From an uncultured Granulosicoccaceae bacterium (GTDB lineage Bacteria; Pseudomonadota; Gammaproteobacteria; Granulosicoccales; Granulosicoccaceae), in contig CAKZUP010000089.1 in the NCBI GenBank assembly GCA_937922945.1, positions 1 to 64,000 of the forward strand: a stretch of 64,000 nucleotides of DNA, in the 5' to 3' direction. Every line of letters begins with the position of its first letter. The first letter of the stretch is position 1. A program made the translations under genes and the position numbers. Below, piece by piece: positions 59,285 to 64,000 of this stretch. The notes beneath the pieces were generated by a model. That model did not search any database. It saw only the letters and a list, made by a program, of their open reading frames with translations, and was not told the origin of the DNA.

Positions 59285-59739
59285 GCCAGTAAGCCTGCCA
59301 TAAGACACAGCACAGCTCCTGCGGTGAGCACGGTACGCAGGCTGGCGTACCATGCCGGCAGTGCACCAAGTCGAACTGAATCGGTGTCCAGAAAATATTG
59401 TGTGATCAGTGCTGCTGCCAGCAGGCCAATCTGGAGGTTTGTCGGCAGCAGTAATGCAAACCAGGCGACAATGCTTGGCAGCACACTCAGGGCAAGTGGC
59501 GCCCATTGCCCCAAAGCCTCAGGGTTGTGCAGCACGGCCCCCCATCTTATTCCACCTAAAAAGCTCAAAATCACCGCACCGTAAGCACCCAGAGCAAACA
59601 AAGCCCGTTGTTGTAACTCGGCATCGAGTACCAAGCCTGCCAGCGCCGTTGCTGCAAAAGGTAAGAGCCCTGCCAATCCGAGCGTAAGTGCCGAACGAGG
59701 AATTTGCTGAAAACTGGAATTGCCCATGTCAATGCCCAA
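59281..59739 (-). CDS. DUF3429-like membrane protein
   Basis: LGLAGLLPFAATALAGLVLDAELQQRALFALGAYGAVILSFLGGIRWGAVL. Confidence 0.82.
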   Translation of the reverse strand: MGIDMGNSSFQQIPRSALTLGLAGLLPFAATALAGLVLDAELQQRALFALGAYGAVILSFLGGIRWGAVLHNPEALGQWAPLALSVLPSIVAWFALLLPTNLQIGLLAAALITQYFLDTDSVRLGALPAWYASLRTVLTAGAVLCLMAGLLA

Positions 59740-59852
59740 GGTAGAATATCAATTAGTTGAGTGTAGCCTGATCAACGGCTTCATGGCATACGGCACGTTA
59801 AAATCCACGCGTTGGGTGGACTCGGAGGGTGTAATTCCGGTAGCCTGATTGC

Positions 59853-61502
59853 GTGTTGAAAGAAAACTACTATTTAACGAATTTCCACTCGTTACTCGAA
59901 TTTGTCGGTCAGAATTATGCGGGTTTGCTCAACGATTCCGAGCAGCAATGGTTGGCCGCAATTACCAGTGCAAGTGAATCAGCGCAGCGGCTCTACGTGC
60001 GTCTGTCTAACAGGCGCGCGTCGGTATTTCGCATTGCAAAGCTTGCGTATCCAGAAATTGAATCCATTAGCGGTTCGGCATTAGAACTGAGTGAGCGTGG
60101 ATTGGCAAGCCTGGATGCCCCTGATGATTTGCTGGAGCTGGTTGCAGCTTTCACCAAACCCGAGTTAATCAAACTGCTCTTGCTGCAAGATCAGCGACAT
60201 TTAAATCGTGCCGATTTGGTGGATCACATTATAAATCGGCAACTACCCGAAGACTTAGAACGTCTGCAATTAGCTGATATGCGGCATTCTCAACAATGGA
60301 TTGCCATCAGTGGGCTGGATTCTTACACTGTATTTAAGCTCTGCTTTTTTGGCAATTGTTATCAGGACATGTCTGAATTTGTTTTACGGGATTTAGGAGT
60401 ATTCAACTACGAAGCTTACCGAATAGACAGCCAGTCCAGAGTTTTTCATTCAAGAGCGCAGCTAGATGCACACCTACAGTATTTCCATTGCGCGTCCATG
60501 TTGGAACTGGTTGATCATTCAGATGTTAATGCGCTGCTTCAAGTAGAAAAAAAATTACCTGTCATCAAAACCTACGATAACCATTTAAACCGACGGGTTG
60601 ACAGGTTACGTAATACTATTGCCAGGCAATTGGAAAGATTGAATTGTCTGGATGAAGCGCTGGCGATCTTTAGCCAATCAGATCAACCACCGTCGCGCGA
60701 AAGACAAGTTCGGTTGCTGATGAGGAAGGCTTGTTATACAGAAGCGCACGCCCAGTGCGAGAAGATGTTGGAAAACCCGGTTAATTCAGAAGAAGTGCAA
60801 TTTGTCGAAACTATTACACCGAAACTCAACAAACAACTTGGGTTAAAGCTTACTCAAAAAACGCGTTTCCGACCGCTGACCAGTAAGTTGACCTTAAGTC
60901 GCTCAGATGCACGAGTGGAGATGATCGCCAGAGATTTTTATGCGCAATTTGGAGAATGTTTTTACGTAGAAAATTCGCTAATCAACGGCGTGCTAGGTTT
61001 GTTTATCTGGGATATTATATTCTCTCCAGTTGAAGGGGTTTTTTTTAATCCCTTTCAGAGCGCGCCGGCCGATTTTTATCAACCTGAGTTTGCTTTAAAA
61101 CGATCAGCGCTGTTGGAAGCGCGTTTTCTTGAACTGGATGAACCTTTACGTTTTTCCGCGCGAGTATGGGAGAATTATGAATCCAAGCAACGGGTTATGA
61201 ATCCGCTTGTTAATTGGAATTATTTGACCGATGATTTACTGTCACTGGCGCTGATTCGTATTCCGGTTAACGATTGGCGTGTTTTGTTTAAACGAGTGAT
61301 GCAGGATTTTAAAAACCACACCAATGGATTCCCCGACCTTATATTATTTCCTGGCAAAGGTTCTTATGAAATGTTGGAGATTAAGGGGCCGGGCGATGCG
61401 CTGCAAAAAAATCAAAAACGTTGGATGTCGTATTTTTCAGAACACCGCATTCCTTATCGCGTGGTACATATTCGTTGGGCAAAACAAACATCCCCAGTTT
61501 GA
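59853..61502 (+). CDS. VRR-NUC domain nuclease (FAN1-like)
   Basis: C-term GFPDLILFPGKGSYEMLEIKGPGDALQKNQKRWMSYFSEHRIPYRVVHIRW (PD-(D/E)XK VRR-NUC); Arg-rich/TPR-like N-term. Confidence 0.9.
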   Translation: MLKENYYLTNFHSLLEFVGQNYAGLLNDSEQQWLAAITSASESAQRLYVRLSNRRASVFRIAKLAYPEIESISGSALELSERGLASLDAPDDLLELVAAFTKPELIKLLLLQDQRHLNRADLVDHIINRQLPEDLERLQLADMRHSQQWIAISGLDSYTVFKLCFFGNCYQDMSEFVLRDLGVFNYEAYRIDSQSRVFHSRAQLDAHLQYFHCASMLELVDHSDVNALLQVEKKLPVIKTYDNHLNRRVDRLRNTIARQLERLNCLDEALAIFSQSDQPPSRERQVRLLMRKACYTEAHAQCEKMLENPVNSEEVQFVETITPKLNKQLGLKLTQKTRFRPLTSKLTLSRSDARVEMIARDFYAQFGECFYVENSLINGVLGLFIWDIIFSPVEGVFFNPFQSAPADFYQPEFALKRSALLEARFLELDEPLRFSARVWENYESKQRVMNPLVNWNYLTDDLLSLALIRIPVNDWRVLFKRVMQDFKNHTNGFPDLILFPGKGSYEMLEIKGPGDALQKNQKRWMSYFSEHRIPYRVVHIRWAKQTSPV

Positions 61503-63847
61503 GTAAGCATACCCTTAAGCTATCAGTCACAACGCTTGCTGATTTTGCGTGTCGCGTTGGCAATCTGGAATTGTCCGGCAACGTCGGACCGTCGGCAAGG
61601 GACGGGTTGCGAGCCCATCAGCGAATTCAGGCACAACGCAAAGTTGAATCTGAAATAAGACTCAAAACGCAATTAGAAATTGACGATGTGTCTGTCACCC
61701 TGACCGGCAGAGTCGATTTACTCGATAAGCAAAATCACCGGTTAAGTGAAATAAAGTCAACGCTGGTGCCAGCAGACCGTGTGAGCGAGTCTCAACAATT
61801 TCTCCAGTGGGCACAAGTAAAACTGTACGGGTTTATTTACTCAATTCAACAACGGGGCACTGGTGATTTATTACCGGATCAACGTATTGAGGTAGAACTT
61901 ATCCACGTTAATTTACGCACAAACACTGAACAATCTCAAGTGAATCGACTAAGTATTGAGGAGCTCGAGCAGTTCGGCATTGATGCCCTGCGGCGCTATG
62001 TGCATTGGAAAAAAATCATTTGGCGGGTTCAGGAACAAACAAAAAAATCTGCGATCGCAGTGCAGTTTCCGTTTCAACCGTATCGAGCGGGCCAGAGAGA
62101 CATGGCGGCAGCTATATTTCGCAGCGCCCGTGATGGCGAGAGCCTGTTGTGCGAGGCGCCAACAGGAACCGGTAAAACCTTGAGTAGTTTGTTTCCCGTT
62201 GTCAAAGCTATCGGCGAGGGGTACGTGAAACACGCGGTTTATCTCACGGCAAAAACATCGGGACGGCAAAGCGCGATGCACGCAGTCCGCGCTTTGGAGT
62301 CAGCTGGTTTAACAATAACGTCGGTGATGATTCGGTCGAAATCGCTCACGTGCTTTTGTAGTACTGGTCGCTGCGAACGAGATGAAAAAAACGTGTGTCC
62401 GATGACCTTGGGTTTCTTTGATCGTTTGCCGGCTGCGCGGGAAGAGGCTATATCCAGTGGCGTTCTTGATGGTGAAGCGCTGGATGAAATTGCATGGCAG
62501 CATCAACTTTGTCCGTTTGAGTTTGCCTTGCAGATGCTGCCATGGGTTTCGTTTGTCGTCGCCGACTACAACTATGTGTTTGATCCGTTGGTTCGAATTG
62601 CGCGCTTTAGTGAGTCTCGATCAGACACCGCGTTATTAATTGATGAAGCCCATAATCTGGTTGATCGGGCGCGTGGTATGCATTCTGGCCACCTCGACCG
62701 CACGGAACTATTGTCGGCTTATAAATTGGTTGAGTCCAGTCATCCGAAGCTAGCGAACAGCATTAAACGATTGTGCGATACGCTACTGCGTGCTGCTAAA
62801 ACCATCGATGATATAGCGGTATCAGATGCAGTCGAGAAAAAATGGGTTACTGCTGCATCGGACGTGGTTGAGGCTTATATGGATGCGGCAGATGCCGGTC
62901 CTGCTATGCCTGAAGCACTTTTCGAGGCCTTTAAAATGGCCTGTCGCTTTATCGCTATTAGCGATCTTTTTAATGATCAACATAAAGTTGTCATTACGAA
63001 GGAGACGCGGAATCGCTCAACGGGCGTGTACATCAATTTGAAATGTCTGGATGCTGCTCGATTTCTGAAGCCACAGTACAAGCTTTTCCGAAGTAGTGTG
63101 GTGTTCTCGGCCACCCTACGACCACCCCCGTTTTATCGGGATTCGCTCGGGCTTGCCGAACAGACACGTCAGCTTGTTCTTGGTTCGCCATTCTCATCAG
63201 ACCAAGTGCTGCACTGCACGGTTTCCCACATCAACACCCGGTATCAGAGCCGTACAAACTCGTTGAACGACCTGGTCGATTTGTTGTTCACAACCATTAA
63301 TAGTATGGCTGGAAGCTACATTGTATTTTTTCCATCCTACGCATACCTTGAACAAGCTTATAGCGAATTCACTCGACAACACTCGCAAATCGATACATGG
63401 ATGCAGTCTCGGGATGCAGATGCTGCAGAACGAGAACGATTAATCGACGGGCTTAGCGACAAAGAAGCAAGCCTTGGCTTCGCCATTCTAGGGGGTGTTT
63501 TTGGCGAAGGGGTGGATTATGTTGGCGATAAGCTGATTGGTGTGGTGCTCGTGGGGGTTGGTTTGCCGGGTTTAGGTACTGAGCAGGATTTAATTGCTGA
63601 GCACTATCGATCGCAAGGGCTTGATGGCTTCGACTACGCCTATCGCTATCCGGGGTTTACCAAGGTTCTGCAAACAGCGGGTAGAGTTATCCGCACTGAA
63701 ACCGACAGAGGTGTTGTATTACTGGTGGACGATCGGTTTAATCAAGGTTTTTATCAGAACCTATATCCTCCACACTGGCACAGACAAACCGCCGACTCGT
63801 TAGGCGCCGTTGAGCAGCTATTAGAGAAGTTTTGGAACACCCATTAA
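61499..63847 (+). CDS. DinG/Rad3 (XPD-like) DNA helicase with N-terminal PD-(D/E)XK-like nuclease region
   Basis: EAPTGTGKTLSSLFPVVKA, LLIDEAHNLVDRAR, Cys cluster CFCSTGRCERDEKNVCP...QLCPFE (4Fe-4S type), QTAGRVIRTETDRGVVLLVDDRF; N-term VTLTGRVDLLDKQNHRLSEIKST; start probably TTG at 61499. Confidence 0.9.
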   Translation: MSKHTLKLSVTTLADFACRVGNLELSGNVGPSARDGLRAHQRIQAQRKVESEIRLKTQLEIDDVSVTLTGRVDLLDKQNHRLSEIKSTLVPADRVSESQQFLQWAQVKLYGFIYSIQQRGTGDLLPDQRIEVELIHVNLRTNTEQSQVNRLSIEELEQFGIDALRRYVHWKKIIWRVQEQTKKSAIAVQFPFQPYRAGQRDMAAAIFRSARDGESLLCEAPTGTGKTLSSLFPVVKAIGEGYVKHAVYLTAKTSGRQSAMHAVRALESAGLTITSVMIRSKSLTCFCSTGRCERDEKNVCPMTLGFFDRLPAAREEAISSGVLDGEALDEIAWQHQLCPFEFALQMLPWVSFVVADYNYVFDPLVRIARFSESRSDTALLIDEAHNLVDRARGMHSGHLDRTELLSAYKLVESSHPKLANSIKRLCDTLLRAAKTIDDIAVSDAVEKKWVTAASDVVEAYMDAADAGPAMPEALFEAFKMACRFIAISDLFNDQHKVVITKETRNRSTGVYINLKCLDAARFLKPQYKLFRSSVVFSATLRPPPFYRDSLGLAEQTRQLVLGSPFSSDQVLHCTVSHINTRYQSRTNSLNDLVDLLFTTINSMAGSYIVFFPSYAYLEQAYSEFTRQHSQIDTWMQSRDADAAERERLIDGLSDKEASLGFAILGGVFGEGVDYVGDKLIGVVLVGVGLPGLGTEQDLIAEHYRSQGLDGFDYAYRYPGFTKVLQTAGRVIRTETDRGVVLLVDDRFNQGFYQNLYPPHWHRQTADSLGAVEQLLEKFWNTH

Positions 63848-63857
63848 CCCCAGACAA

Positions 63858-63892
63858 GAAAAAGGCCCGGCTTCACAGAGGAAGCTCGGGCC
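63858..63892 (-). terminator. Rho-independent terminator of the minus-strand KR-rich gene
   Basis: Minus: GGCCCGAGCTTC-ctctgt-GAAGC-CGGGCC followed by TTTTTC. Confidence 0.8.
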
Positions 63893-63913
63893 GTCAATAC
63901 TCGCCGGAGCTAA

Positions 63914-64000
63914 TTAAGACTTTCGACGGCGCGTGCTTGACGATGCACGACGGGCAGACGCCTTACGTGTGGTAGATTGACGAGCTGTCTTTTTAGCAGG
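63914..64000 (-). CDS. C-terminus of Lys/Arg/Ser/Thr/Ala-rich histone H1-like (AlgP-type) protein
   Basis: Minus frame: PAKKTARQSTTRKASARRASSSTRRRKS*, followed by a terminator; N-terminus outside the window. Confidence 0.65.
   Translation of the reverse strand, partial: PAKKTARQSTTRKASARRASSSTRRRKS

Overview
A ~64 kb chromosomal stretch, probably from a gammaproteobacterium (an inference from RlmKL, SohB, MnmH/SelD and ETF-QO; taxonomy not verified). It is mostly metabolic genes at high density. Gene modules: a flavin oxidoreductase/TPP enzyme/racemase block; a polar amino-acid ABC transporter; iolC-DUF2090 plus a CoA-acylating methylmalonate-semialdehyde dehydrogenase; ETF-QO; a beta-CASP MBL protein; RlmKL; SohB; acyl-CoA and thioester enzymes; an HPt/RR-GGDEF-EAL signalling operon; ribokinase plus nucleoside hydrolase; a BMP-type nucleoside ABC transporter; ArgG; MnmH plus an FAD-dehydrogenase/SelD fusion; a saccharopine dehydrogenase pair; and a VRR-NUC protein plus a nuclease/Rad3-like helicase pair. 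No rRNA, tRNA, CRISPR array, transposase or integrase was recognised. The main accessory patch is 28.45-30.1 kb. It holds a decayed ORF with a PD-(D/E)XK-like motif whose terminal stop runs into an attC-like imperfect palindrome, followed 15 bp later by an ORFan membrane protein, which resembles an orphan integron cassette. A second pattern crosses the whole window: short tandem duplications (period 8-16 bp, plus one 25-bp-spaced repeat) sit at gene ends or starts, and one is a nine-unit 15-bp array expanded in frame inside SelD. I did not find a convincing entirely new multi-gene system. The cassette remnant, the SelD insertion, the triple-ATG repeat leader and the coupled nuclease/helicase pair are the best leads.
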